Assembly (NCBI GenBank): GCA_035048485.1
Contig: CM068580.1
Coordinates: 39,235,585 to 39,299,584, forward strand
DNA length: 64,000 nt
Direction of reading: 5' to 3'
From: Pteria penguin
Lineage: Eukaryota > Mollusca > Bivalvia > Pterioida > Pteriidae
Shown here: piece by piece, positions 15,001-30,000 of the stretch
Numbering within the stretch: position 1 is the first letter of the stretch
How the letters are laid out: the number at the start of each line of letters is the position of its first letter
Made by a program: the position numbers and the translations under genes
Notes under the pieces: generated by a model
What the model saw: only the letters and a program-made list of their open reading frames with translations
Databases searched by the model: none
Told to the model about the DNA's origin: nothing

Positions 15001-18000
15001 GAAACTATGAAAAATTTTGGTTTCATAGTCATAACTTGGAATGCCTTGGTGGAATTGAATGATATTATATATGTTAGTTGGTTTATAGAGCAGTTAAGCC
15101 TAGTGATAATTCACTGGATTACAAATCTAACAACTAGTGGTTAGGTCTGCCCCCCCCCCCCAAAAAAAAATTATTATAGATCTCTCTTATCAGTGTTTTG
15201 CCTTTTAAAAAACAGCCTTCTAATATATCATAATGTAAGGTACATGTAGTAAATTCACTCATTGCTGCATATGGTCTACTTATGGCATATAAGAAGTGGG
15301 AGAGTAGTTTTTTTTTATGATACTGACTGAAAAATTCAAAACTTTGCTAAGGCTGTTTCCTTTCTACTGTAAAAGAATCCTTTTGACTAAGCACCAATTG
15401 TATCTTTATACCACAGGCTTTTACGATGAAGGGAGACCAGGTCTGGAGCATACCTTCCCTTCGCTATTACTCTAGTAATCAGGATAGGTCCAGATTTCTC
15501 TCCTCTAATGCTGAGGAGGAGGTTTCACGACTCCAGGAAGAAGTTCATGTTGTCAGACAGGATGTTCAACAAATGGAGAAGACAAAGCAAGGGTTCTCTG
15601 AAGAAATTAGAAAAAATAAAATGGAAGAGAGAAAAGCAGAAGCCCAGTTAATGAAAATTAGAGGAAAGGTTGCAGGTTTACAACAAGTGAGTGAACTTGA
15701 AGTAGTATCCCTTAGTTATAATGAGAGTCCAAGATACTGTAATGCCACTAAGTAGGTTTGACATACAAATTATTTTAATATATGTATTTTAGATGAATCC
15801 ATCAAATACATAGTTTGAGTTTTATGAAAGAAGTCATTTTAATTTGAAGTGAACTACTGGAAAAGATGGTCTTTCGTATATGGGATGGGGAGGGAGATTA
15901 TCTTTGTTTGAAAAGAAGTCTGGTCAATATAAATGTGTTCATTGTCAGTGTTAATTTGTCTTTGTAGGAAATTTATGAATTGAAGAGTATTGAAGACCCA
16001 GTTCCTGTTGATGTCAGCACATATGTAAGTTGCCATTAAAATCTGTCAATAAATTATACTGTTACTCCAGTAAAAGAGATTAAATTTTAATTCTTTCAAT
16101 GTGAATACATCTGAATTTTCAAATCTTGATGTTTAGCATTCAGTTTTATTGTAGTGAAAGATTTGCAGTATGTTGAAAGGGTTTTAACTCTATCCTTGAG
16201 ATCAGTCTCAACTTTGGGCGATTGTTTGCAAAAGATTCAACTCATTCTGGTTAATCTATGATGTCCAAGTGTCTAAAGTTTTAATTCCATTGAAACATTT
16301 TTCAATAGGAAGAAGAGGTAGATAATCTAACAGAACAGATAACTTCGGTCAGTTCTCAATTAAGTGCAAAGGTGGCCTGTCACAAAGCTGAAGAGGACCA
16401 ATTCAAAGAATCAGAAAAAATTTACAAGGAGGTGGAACACCTAATGAGACAGAAAGCAGAAGTGGGAGAACCACTAAAGGTAATGTAGATATCACTGTTC
16501 ATAACTTCCTTTTTACCTGCAACAGTTTTGTGGTAATGATAATATCATTTGTTGATTATTTGCTGAATATTGAATTTGTTTGGGTATATTTAATACATGA
16601 TTTTTGATGCCCCTGGAACGATAGATCAGGAGCATATTGTTTTTGACCAGCCTGTCTTTTTGTTTGTTTGTTTGTTTCTTTGTGTGTCTTCAGGGAAAGA
16701 GATTTTATATTTGACATGCATGTTCTGCTATTAAAGCCTTTTCAAATTATATAAATGGTCATTTAACTCGTGACCTTGACCACGACTTTTAAACTACATT
16801 TCTAAAACTTAAACCTTGGTTATAACTTTTGAAACAAAAGAGTTAAGATTGTCATATTTCACATGCATATTCTTTGTGACAAGACCGTCACTACCGTAAG
16901 TTTTAACCTTGTGACCTTTGACCTATATTTCAATAACTTAGATGTGGAATTTGTCGTTGCCTGGGACATTCGTGTTTCACAAATGTGTCTTCTTATAAGC
17001 CTACATATTTTACAGGACATATTATGGTATAACGCTTAGATATGTCTGCATGATTGAACTTGTCCTAAATTATAAGATCTGATGGTTGTATAAGAAATGG
17101 TACCAGATGCAGTTGTGCACCTAAGTTTCAAAATGGGTGTCTGATCCCTGGTGGAAATTCAGATGTGTACAGTCAAAAATCTTTTCTGCTCTCTTCCTTC
17201 TAATTCGGTTTAAATGAAAATGACATGATGATGGTACGTGGATGATCACCACTTACAGCTTTGCACTTTGGTTTCAAATTGAAGGTGTTGCTGCTGGAGG
17301 AGGATAAATTAATTCCTTTTCATGATTCTCCTGCAAAACCATTATAGATACAAATGATCTAATGATGGTATGTAAAAGGATAGCGCTTGTAGTTGTGCCC
17401 CTGTGAAGAGGTAAAAAAATCTTGTTTTCACTACTTCTAAACCAGTATAGATGAAGCTGATCTCAGGACGATACAAAAGATTCTGACTTGTTATTATGCA
17501 CATTGCGGAGGAAACACCCAACTGGGCATAGAATGAATGTATTGGCGCTGCACTATTTTTGTCTTGTATAGTATTAAATCAATCTCCAGGATGACCTTGG
17601 AAGAATACAAATGGAAATTGAAACAGCAAAATCCCATAAAAAACATTATGAACAGAAATTGATAGAACAAGAGAAGAAAGTTGCAGAGCTGCAGAAAAGA
17701 GTTCATGATTTTGAGCTTGAGATTCAAGTATGTACTCAACATTTATATTTGATAGAGATAAATTCAGCATTAAATGTGGCCATTTCAGGGCATAAATTAT
17801 TATGGACTTAAATGTATAATCAAGTATCTGTCATGTAGTAAAATGTTACCTTTGCTTAAGCCTCTTGCCTAGATTTGAACTCTGTGATCTGCAGCCATGG
17901 AATGTTTACCAATGTGTTAAGTAAAAGTTGGTGATTTACTCTGTGTTATCCACAGCTGGACTCTAATCACAAGAAAGATACCTGAAATGGGTCCATTGCA

Positions 18001-21000
18001 TAGGTCAGAATAAAGTTACCAGACAGAGACTGCTAACATTGAGGTTAATGATGTCCTAGTGACTAGTGTGGCATTAAATAATTAACAATTATTCGTGTCT
18101 GATCGTGGCATTTAAGGGCATTAAAAGTTCAGTAAGTTATCATGCCTTGACATAAGAAGTTTGAATAGAGGAATTCTTAATTAATTCCTATTTTCTATTA
18201 ATGACTTTGAAGAGATACTAATATGATCAGAGCATGACTGTATCTGGCAAATCATTTGGAGTATTTTGTTTTTTCATTTAATGCTATCATCATAGTTCAC
18301 ATAGATTTTGAAAAGTTCTTCAGTTCAACAGGGTTAGAAATTTGCAGTCATCAAAAACAACCTTGTATCTTCATTATCTTGTTGGGCACCTGTAATTCCT
18401 GTAAATATCAATTTGGGTGGTCCATAGTTCTTTTTAAATAACTCATTTGGTGACCTGAAATTTTGTATATTTTGGAACCCTGATTCAATGATTATTCCCG
18501 AAACTTTTTCCTCTAACAGCTCAAATTTTACTTTGAGCATGTTTATTTGTATTTAAAGGAAGATATATCTCTTAAATGAATGAAGTTGTAAAAGATCCTT
18601 TTTAGCTGACTATCATTAATTATTACACTACCCCTCAAATGAAGTTTTGAGGGCATAGGAATTATCCTGTTCGTATGTCTGTCCAGTAAAGAAGTTTAAC
18701 AAAGTAAGTTTCTCAGAATATACAAGTGGGACATCCATTACACTTATACCAGTGATGTATTTTGGGATGAACTATTGCATGTTTCATCCTATGTTGCTGC
18801 AAGGATATTTTTCCCATTAGCACAGCTCTAATGTTATTTGAAACTCTGAGTAAAGCTTTGAGACCTTTGCAACTCTGCAGTTTTCAGTTGAACTCTTCAA
18901 TGTATTTATTATGCACCCCGAAGGGAGAGCATATAGTTGCCACTTTGTCCGTCCGTTTGTCCTTCCAAATTTTGTCTGGAGCATAACACAAAAACTAAGA
19001 GAGGTATCAACAAGAAACTTCATAGGTAGATAGATCTCAACGAGGAGAAGTGCAGTGTGCAAGAACCGTAACTCCATCTTGCGTAATTTAGGAATTAGGT
19101 GCCCTTTGTTATTTTTCATACTTAAATTTTGTCCGGAGCATAACACAAGAACTGTAAGAGATATCAATATGAAACTTTATTGGTAGATAGATCTCTATGA
19201 GGAGAAGTGCAGTGTGCAAGAACCGTAACTCTATCTTGCATAATTTAGGAGTTATTGCCCTTTGTTATTTTTCATACTTAAATTTTGTCCAGAGCATAAC
19301 ACAAAAACTATAAGAGATATCAATATGAAACTTAATTGGTAGATAGATCTGTATGAGGAGAAGTGCAGTGTACAAAAATACATCCAGCCTGTGTACTTCA
19401 GTGATCACAGTGCCATTTGGATTGGGGCGAAGTATTACTTTCCCTAAGTAAAAATCTATAAGTTTAACCATATTTTGTTTTTCTTGATTAAATAGTCATT
19501 ACATTAAAAACTTAGCATTTTTATGCTGGATAGGTCTTCTTGATTTGATGTCCAGAAACGTACATTTTGTGATATTCTGACAGCAAATACTTCTATAACA
19601 AAAAGAAATAAAATAAGCCTCTAATACATCCTTGCTGCCCTCGCATATTTTTTGCTTTATAAAACTGTATTATTATTTATGTATACAGACATATTTGAAA
19701 AAAATATCCCTTTTACAATTAGCCTTCATTCGGGGAGCATTCATCGGTTCTACCGATTCTCTTGTCTTTGATTATTGTATTAAAGTGCTGTTGAATATTT
19801 CCTTGGCTAGGCTGAACCATATCTGTGTACAGTGTTTGTTTTAACAAAAGTATGTTTAGGATTCTTTTGTCAAATACACAAAAGATACCTTGAAATTTTT
19901 TCAGAGTGACACTGCAAAGGCTGAAAAGATTAAACCAGAAAAAATTAATACTAGAAGAACAGTACAAAATTTAGAAAGTGAGATAAACCAAATTCAAAAG
20001 CAAATAAAATCGGAGGAAAAGAGGTAAGACCCTGTGAAAGTAAATAATAGTGGAATGGCAATAAGCAATTTCAATGTTAATTTGTATGACCTTTTGCAAT
20101 TTGATCTTGTCTGTAAAATTTTCTCATATTGAACTATCAAAGAAAACAAAATAAAAATGGCAATACCTCAGTGAAACCACTTTCAGTAGTATAGATTCCA
20201 GTAGTATAGATTCAAGTTTTAAATAAAAAGATAACTGTAATCAATCACAATTAGGCTACAAATTGTAAGGTTTGTTCAAACCATGACTGAATGGGTCAAG
20301 GTAGTCCCACATTAAGAGTTTGAAGTTTTACATAAGAAGATGTATGAAATTTGTTTTAAATTTAGTCTTTCCTAGAACAGTTAAGGGCTAATGTAAAATT
20401 AAACTCTCTCTCTCTGTAGAATGACAGTGAGGCAATAATCTTTAACTTAAATAACTGTTATTTTTCACTGTCATATGATGTTCCTTTTAACTGGAAGCTG
20501 TGTTTTTTATCCAGGATCATATTGATGGCATGAAGTCAAGTTGTTTATATGTAATTATCTAATGACAAGATTCATAAGTTGAATGAAATTCAGTCGATCA
20601 TTAAGATGCATGCACCTTTTGCTATAAAGATGGAAACATCCTTTTCAACTGATTGAATGATTCTATCTTTAAAAATATTCGAAAATTTTGAGAAGAGCTT
20701 TTATTTGACATCTATAACTGTGCAGTGTTAAGTGAAACTCTTCAGTGTGTTTGTGTTGGATTATTCCACCTGTACAAAGTGCTTGAAAACTGCCTAAAAA
20801 CACCTTGAAAGGTGATAGAATTTGTTTGTAGTCTGTATGATTCTCGATAAATCCCTTTCTTTTTTTGTAGAAATATATGCTAAATATGATTAATAAGTAA
20901 TCAAAGGTTATCCATAAATTATCCTAAAGTGCACATTTACATTGCCCACAGTTACACTAAAGAATCCCTGTGTTATATATGAGTGTGTGTGTATATATAT

Positions 21001-24000
21001 ATACACACATATGTATATAAAGTCTCAAGTCTAATTATGGTAATGTTTGTTTTTATCAGTCGAGGGGATCCTGATGAAATTACAAGAATGTACAATGACA
21101 AGAAGGAAGGTTACAGAGCCATACGGAAGGAAGTCTCACAGTGCAATGCATTCCTCACAGTAAGTCTTCATCTCAAGGTCAATACTAGTACCCAGAGAGA
21201 AATTATTACATGATAAACTCTATTGTTATGTCCATAATTGCCATAACATATCTGTCTTGGATGTTGCACAAAATGTAGGTCGAAACATGCAAGTAAACTT
21301 GCAAGATTTAATTTGGGAATTTGAGAGTCTTAATGAAAACAAGTATTTTATGTGATCATGTTTTAAAAATATAGACTGAATTCTTTGATAGTTATTGTTC
21401 TATTGTGTAGAACATATGTATTCTGACTTGTTAATCTCTTAAAAGTAATGAATGATGTAAGTGATACTGAATACAGAAGGTGAATATTTGAGCTTTGTAC
21501 AAACAGTGAAGTCATAAAATAAAAGTGATTAGTTTGTATGTTATTTGTTTGATGACATTGAAGATTATTTCACTGATACAGTGATGGCAGCATTGCACAG
21601 AAATTAGACATATTCAACGCACATACCTGAGTCATTGAGGGATCATTAACACATACATGTTCAGCGTGACTCAAGACCTCAAAAAGGTGGGACACCTATG
21701 AGCTACCAATGGGGTTTTGGTCCTGAAACATTTTGGCTCAAAGCCAAGCACAGTACATGTACCAACTGAGCTACTCTGAATCCTGTGATTTAGGTGCAAA
21801 ATTCTTCAATGTGATGGTAAACATCAAGCAGGTTTTCCATCATATTTGCTTAGAGTGTGTTTTAAACACAAATCAAGATCCTTAATTTCCACATGTAATT
21901 TTTTGATGGATTGCAAAGCAGTTCTGGCCATTAGATTGATGGTATTTGCCAAGCTGTTTGTCTATCCATCAGCATTTTTTACTATAAAGTTCCCAGTTAA
22001 GGCAAAATATCAAAACATGGAAGGATATAAAACTTGATACTTCGCATTTGAGATGATTTTGATATGTACCCTTGATTTCAGATTAAACTAGGTCAGTTCG
22101 ACCTACATATTATGAGCAAGTGACATTTCAGAAATTTGAAGGTCCAGAATCTTGATAGTTTGCTACGATATTACTTTTATATGTGCTTTTGATTTCAGGT
22201 GAAACTTGGTCAATGTGACATACATTTCACAGTTGAATGATTTTTGTCAAAATTTCAAAGCTGTCTTTGCAGTCTCACCATATCATGTTCAGTGGTCTCT
22301 TTTCATTCTCTTTTATTTCATTCTTAACCATTGATAACTTGTATTCCTTTCAGATAAGGTGAGTGCATATGTAGTTGAGTTTATAGTTTAAAATACATAG
22401 CCTTTGGGAAAATGAACATGATTACTTATATATCACCGTGTGTTGCTTGCCGCACCCTTGTTTTATCTTTCTTCTGAGTCAACACAAGATGGGCCTTGGA
22501 ATTATATTTTGTGTAATAATTACATCTTGAACACTACAGCCTTCATATCTCAGAAACAGACGTAGAGATGTGAAGGAAGGCTCCTATTGACTCTAGATGT
22601 CAGTCACAAAAAACTTCTTGATTTCTAGAGGTAATAAACTTACAGGCTGTATGATAAATGCACAGTAAAGAATGAATAAGAATGATGCATACTGTATGTG
22701 TAGGTTTTTGTTAAAACAAATTTTAGTGCAAAATGGTGAAAGTAGAGATTCAGGATACATTAGCACAGTCAGAATTCAGTGTATTAGTGAATTTAATTTA
22801 ATACTTCTGGTATTTTTCAATTTATTTTCTTTATTAGTTTTGTCATAAATTTTCACATGAAGGATAAAGTGAACTGAACGGAAATATCATACCTGCTAAG
22901 ATCCATACACATACAGTACTGGTTTTGCATTCACAAGTTTTAGGATGATTTCAGAATGCCAAACAAAAACTTAAAAGTATTTTGTATGGCAGCAACTATC
23001 CAGAAAATCTAAACACCATTATTTTTTCCTTATTAGCTTAAGTGGTCATGGTCAATTTATGCAATTTTATTTTATTTTTATTTTTATAATTTTATTTTGC
23101 CACAAAGTATATGTGTTGTTTATTCATCAGAAGCTATACATCCCAGATTGCGAACTTGAGTACTAGTATCATTTTGTGAGGTACATGTATATAGTGTGGT
23201 TGTGCATGTACAATATTTCATGTACATAACCCTTGAACTACATAGTGGTCACTTATTAGTCCCCTGCCGGTGAATCAGGAGGGGACTGTAATGTTTATTG
23301 TCTGTTTGTCCGTCTGTGTCCAGATGGTTTCTGGATAATAACTTGAGTAAGGATGGACCAATATTGATGAAACTTAAAGCAGTAATAGATTATGTAGAGT
23401 GTTTGAACGGGATTGTGTTGGGGGTCAAAAGGTCTAATATCTAGGTCACTGATGCTAAAAATAGTTATTTGGGTTTCCAGATGATAACTTGAGTTAGGAA
23501 TGACCAATTTAATTGATACCTCCTATATGTTTATGAACTCTTCTATTGTGGGATTGTCTGTTTGGCCGGTCACGGATGCTGAAATAGATTTTTTGGGAGA
23601 TTTTGTTTGGGGTCAAAAGGTCAAATATGTAGATCACTTGCTAAGAATAGTTTTTTCGGGTTTCCAGATGATAACTTGAGTTATGAATGACCAATGTAGT
23701 TGATACATTCTATAATATAAAAACTCCTAGTATGGGATTGTGTTTTTGGGGATTTTGATAAAAGTAATTTTGGATTTCCAGATCTATGAAAACTCCAGTT
23801 AGATATAACACCAGTGCCTTTAAACTAATAAGATCGTAATGGTTACTGTCTCGCTAGTGTTAATTTCCTATGTGTTGTTGCAGCCAATTAAGACTGTCAC
23901 CTCTAACACATTGATGACAGCAGGGGACGAGTATTGCATGCAGCACTGACTGTAAGCTTGTTCTAAACATTCCTTCGCATTCTTGCATACAATTTTGATT

Positions 24001-27000
24001 TGAAACAATTATCTAAGGTGCCCATTATATTAACCGCAAAATGTGGCCCTATTTTGATAACTTGTCTGCTTAATTGCATTTTATGGACGGAAGCAAATGT
24101 GTTGATGATTCAGACTACATATAAACAAACCAGTAAATTTGACAAAAACTGTAAGAAAGTCTGTGTTTTGCCTTATAGTGACAAATTGAATGTAAACTGA
24201 AGTAATATTGTGGGCTGTTTCCTTAATGTTTATGTATGCATGATATTTGATGTTTGAATGCACTGAATCTTGCCAGCTAATCCACTTATCAAAGTGCAAG
24301 TTTATTCATTGGAAGGTAGTCTAGTTCTGTCGTCAAAATAGGTCAATGTCTTGTGGCTACCACTGTATTTGACAAAAACAAGAAAGAAATGGTGTTTGTT
24401 CTACAGTGTGATTACAATTCAACTTATTCATTAAGTCATAATTATAATGAAAAATTCCATGATGCATACATGCATATAGGGGTAGACATAGATATTAATT
24501 GTGGGGTATATAGGTAGTAAAAGATATAAATAATTTCATTAGTTCATCATGAATGTCTTCATAATTTTGATTTCAGGAATTAGATGTGGCAATAGAAAAC
24601 CGAAATAAATGCTGGCGTCAACTTAGGGCGTCAAAGTCTGTCACAGTTAAACTCAATTTTATAAAGCTTTGTGCAATTCAAAAAAACTGGTATGGAAAAA
24701 TTGAGGTGTCCCACAGCAAAGAGGCTCTTACTGTAAAAGTTAGTTGTAAAGTTCAGTTCTCCAATTTACTTCTATGTTCTTGGCTGTATTTCATGTTCAG
24801 ATTGGTCTTGTACTATAATTTTCTTAAATAACATCTGTTGAGATTCTGAAACTGATATCTGCTGTATGCTTGATCCTTTTCTTCAAGTTTCATTTTCACC
24901 ACTTCACAGAAAAGAATTAAATCTGAACATGAAAATTATATTCTGCCAAGCCCTGGTATAAATTGATGTGCTATGAATTGATTGTCAAAGGCAAATGTGA
25001 AAACTTAACTATTGAAGTGGAAAAAATCCAATCTATGTAGATTTTAATACATTTTTGTTAATAGTTGCTTGTAATTCAAACTGAAATTTCAAGTACATGT
25101 TACAAGTATGATGAATATCTTTTGTTTTATTGAAGTTTATGTTCAAGTAGTTTTTATGTTCAATCTCTCCATTTGCCATTTGTACATCAATCAGTCTAAT
25201 TGTAGATCAGCATGTGACATGTGATGGATTCTAGCATGAAGCATGAAGATCTCTGTGCCAGCGTATTAGAGCTTATGTGTCATGATGTAATGATTGAACT
25301 TTTCCTGTGTTACAGCATCTCCAACGTGTCATGGTACATCGACAACAACAATACTCAGAACTACGGAGACTGATCGCCATGAGAGCTAAATATTTCTTCA
25401 TAGTCTTGCTGGGTAATAGGAATTATACTGGCAAGATGAAATTTAATCACAATAAGGAGATTTTAGAAATGTCTGTAAGTTGTCTAGATGTGTTAAGCTC
25501 CTCATGTGTTTTCTCCTTTCACTCATACCATTTGCACTAATATTTATTCGCCCATCATATACAGACATATTATTTAAGTTCAGGTTTTGCTCTTTTTCAT
25601 CAGTCTCTTATTTTGAGATATTGTTGAGGGTGATGTGTCTATAAAGTAAGTGATTTTCTGTCTTGTGACATTTTATACTCTCTTTTTAAAGTGAAATTTC
25701 TGGTAAATATTTTACAGCATCATCAGCAAAAATTCAAACTCAAGTTGGAAGTACTTTTAAAAAAATGCATCAACTCTCTACTCTAATTTTCAGTTAAAAG
25801 TTTTCTTACTTTCTGTATATTTTGATAATTAGACATTGTACACACATTATGGTAAAAAATTTGTATTTGAAGTCATTTTCTGAAACTAATCTATTTTGAT
25901 TTAAATGCATACATAGAATGCTTATCAGCTTTCATATTTAATAAAAGTCTTGGTGAACTACCTTCCTTAAAATAAAAAAATTTTCAATAACTGTTACAAA
26001 TTTTGAAATCTTGCCTACAGCTATTGTTTTAGCTCACCTTAGCCTGAAGTGAGCTATAGAGCACCATCTGTCATCTGTAAACTTTTCATACTTTCAACTT
26101 CTTCAGAACTGCTGGAGAGATTTTTATCAAACTTGGTAAGCAATACAGGCCCAAGAGGATTCCTTCCTTTCAGGAACTTCATTTTCAGACCAACTCCATA
26201 TATCATCGAAACTGAATGTATCAGAGTGATCAGGGTGTCTTCAGAAGTGTTGTTATTTTTGGTTGAAAGTGAAAATTTTGACCCTTTTTTTAGCTCACCT
26301 GAGCCAAAGGCTCAAGTGAGCTATAGTTATAGTGTGTTCTCTCGTTAACTTTTTCACATTTTCAACTTCTTCTCTGGAACTGTATTGCAGATTTGGATCA
26401 AACTTTGTATATATGATGTACTCAAGCTCCCCTACTGAAATTGTGTTCAGGACTCAGATTTCCTCAGGGGTGGATCCAGGGCGGGGCCAAAAGTGCCCAA
26501 AATAGTACCCCTCTTCAAAAATCTTCTCCAGAAGCAGTACATAAATGGGGAAACTAATTGCATTTCAACAATCTATAAAGATGGGTTATCAAAAATTGTG
26601 TTCGGGGTTTTTGGCGTGTATATGGACTTAGTAATTTCAATGCAGAAAAGTGTCATGTTTTTCAGTTAATTGATATTGATGATTTCTTAATGACTATTTT
26701 GATCATAATTATGGTAAGGAATATCATTGTGAAAGAATTTTGTCAATATCTCAAATTTTTGGATTTTTTATGAATTTTTTAAGACTTCCAAAAAACAGTC
26801 AACATATGAAATTAGGCCATTTTAAGTTGGATCTGGACAATATTTGACACAATTGTTGTTCATGACCCAGACTTGAAATCAGTCAGCAAAAGGGCCCACC
26901 TAAAGAAAATGATTAACTTGTTGCCCTGAATCACATCTTGCAGAGACAAAGCATATGGTTAATATCAAAATCACCTGAATGGATGTGCAAAAAAGGTGTT

Positions 27001-30000
27001 GTTTTTTATTCTGGTCTGAAATGAAATTTAACATATTTTCAACATTTTTGTGGACTTGGTCACAGTAATGCAGAAATAAATGAATTCTTCCTTCCTGCAT
27101 GACTGATCATCTAGGTACTCAGGGGAACGATATAGGCCCACTTAGACCTCTTGTTTTTAACATATTTTTGGAATTTGTTATTTCTGACTATTTTTAGGTA
27201 ATAATTTCGATTTTTTCCTTATAGGTTGCTTTTTATGCATTGATTTTGTGCATTTAATGGATTTTATTGTAATAAATGTAATTGGAAAGAAGTAGAACAC
27301 TAAAATGATAGGATCTTTTTGCAAGTTTTTTAAGATTTAAAAAGAGGATGTGTATAATATTGGTATGTAATAATAAACTTTCATGGACTTTTTCTTCAGA
27401 ACTAACTGAAAGATAATAATGAAACTTTGTAGGGATGAATTGAAGTACTCAATGTTCCCTACAAATGTTGCTGTTTTTAAAACAGATTCATAAAGGGATG
27501 GATCCAGAGTGAGGCAACATAGGCCCCTGCGTGTACCCTGCTTTTACAAACTTCTTCAAACTGGCTTAATAGATCTTTAAACTGAATTGATGTCTTAAGA
27601 AGTGTTGTTGTTTTTGAATCCTTTTTGAACTCAAATTTTGAATGGGTTTTTTACCACATTGCAAAGCAAGCCTGGTCTTTGAATTGGTAAAGTCTGTCCG
27701 TCCGTTTGGCGTCACCAATTTGCGTTTAGCTTGATTTCTAGCATACCGTTAATGATACCAATTTAAAGAAAGTTGGTCAGTTTGTAGACATTGATGAATT
27801 CTTGTCGACCGATCCAAAATTTGGTGACCTTGGCCTCAATTTTAGGTTTCAGTGAACACAGTCTGAGTTTTCTTTAGCTTGATTCCTTGCATACTGTTAA
27901 TGATACCAAATTCAAACTTGGTTCCTTGAAGAAACTTGGTCAGTTTGTAGACATTGATTAGTTCTTCCCAACCAACAGAAAGTTTGGTGACCTTGACCTC
28001 AATTTTATGCTTCAGTGATCACAGTCTGATTTTGCATATAGCTTGATCTCTTGCATACCGTTAACGATACCAACTTCAAATTTGGTCGGTTGGTAGACAT
28101 TGATTCTTCCCAACCGCCACAAAATTTGGTGAATTTGACCTCAGTTTTATGATTCAGTGATGACAGTCTTAATTTGCATTTAGCTTGATCTCTTGTATAC
28201 CATTAATGATACCAACTTCAGACTTGGTCAGTTTATTGATGAGTTCGTTCTGACCGACACTAAATTTGGTGACCTTGACCTCAATTTTATTCTTCGGTGA
28301 TCACAGTCTGATTTTGCTTGATCTCTTGCATAGCTTTAATATATGTAGGCTATAATGTATGCTTTTCGATCCAGTCATATTGTCTTAGACAGGTTTTTTT
28401 TTTTGAGGTTTTTTTTGGGGGGGGGGGGGGTGTTTCTTTTCGCTTTTCATGTCATTTTGGACTTATTGGTCAATTCAATACATTCTTATCTCATTTTATT
28501 GATTTATTCAATACAGAGAAGCAATGAAGCATTCATTTCTTAACCTTTATTTGAAATTTACGTCAACAATTTTTTTTAAGTGTCACATGAATATTTTGTA
28601 TTCAGGATTCATTATGATTGTTTCCTGTCTTTGATATAGACCAGTACTGGTATGCTGTTCATACTATGCTTGAGGCAAAAATCTTTTTTCAATTCATTTT
28701 ACATCAAAGCAAGTTTTTAAGTGTTTTGCAGCACTCAACAAATCATATTTAAAAAAGAAAATACCGACTTAGTCTTTTTTCACACATTTTTGTTTAATAT
28801 TCTTAAATTATTCAGTAGATATAGAAAGTAAAGCATATATTTACAAACTTTTGAACTTTTGTTAGAAAATATCTTTTTGAAGGGTCATTCGAAAGTTTCA
28901 TTTCAGTGTGTCATGGTTTTTATGACTTTTTTTTGTAATTTTGATATAGGCCAGTTCTGAAAGAAACCAGTTGAAACCCTCCTAAAGACAAAATTTTTGT
29001 GTGTTTATTTTATACCAAATCAAGATTTTAAAGTGCTATAAGAATGTTCACAATTTTTCTATGTGCGTATCTATATACACAAGTCGCTGACAAAAAATTG
29101 CACTGCTGCATGACTCCAATCACAAGATATATACCATAATCCTAAAAGAGATCGGTGGATTTTTTCAGTCGTTAATCTCTGTAATATGTGATGTCAAAAG
29201 TTGTAACAATGCTACTTTTCCTTCAGTTTTAATTATGACATTAATGTCTGCATTGTGACATCACAATAAAATGACGTTAAAAGTTGTACAGGAAGCCTTT
29301 ATTTTACATGGGTTTTCCCGTAAAATTGGGCAAATGGATATTTTTTTATATCTCTCAGAGAAAAGGTAAAGTAGAAGGAGCAGTAATTTATGAATTTTGT
29401 GATAATTCAATTAAGATTTAATGAAAATGCAAAATACCCCAGCAATCTAATAGCACTTTAAATACTTTATAAGAAAAAGGGGGGGGGGGGGGGTTAATTC
29501 TGACTTAATTTTTTTTTTTACATATTTTTGTATCATTGTCTTGATTTTTTGAATTGAGAGAAGCAAGTTTACAGTCTTTATTCAATTGTCAAAAATACAG
29601 AAAGAAAAAGAAAATACTTTTCCTCAAATTTTTAGATACACTATGCAAAGTTTTGTTCATACCGTTATTATTAAAAATTTCTACATATGGTTGTCTATAG
29701 CGAACTTGAGCCAAGCTAAAGTTATGGCAGTTTAAGTGGTCGTTCTGTCTAGCATCTGTTAATTTTTACATTTTGAACTTCTCACATTACTGAAAGAATT
29801 TTTATGAAACCTGGTAGAGACGTAATATTCATGGTCCTTTTCTAGTGTTGCTATTTTCTTGCCAGATTTGTCACGATCTATGGCAGGGAAACATAAGCCC
29901 CAGATGGTAACCTCCTTTGATTGTCTTCTTTAGACCTGCTGGATAAAGCAACAGAGTATCTTCTGCCTTACTGTAGTTATTCCGATCAACAAAGTTTCTG

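Noticed and set aside
21690..21776. Possible functional tRNA gene
   Set aside because: Only the A-box is good; the B-box is degenerate and no acceptor stem pairing was found.
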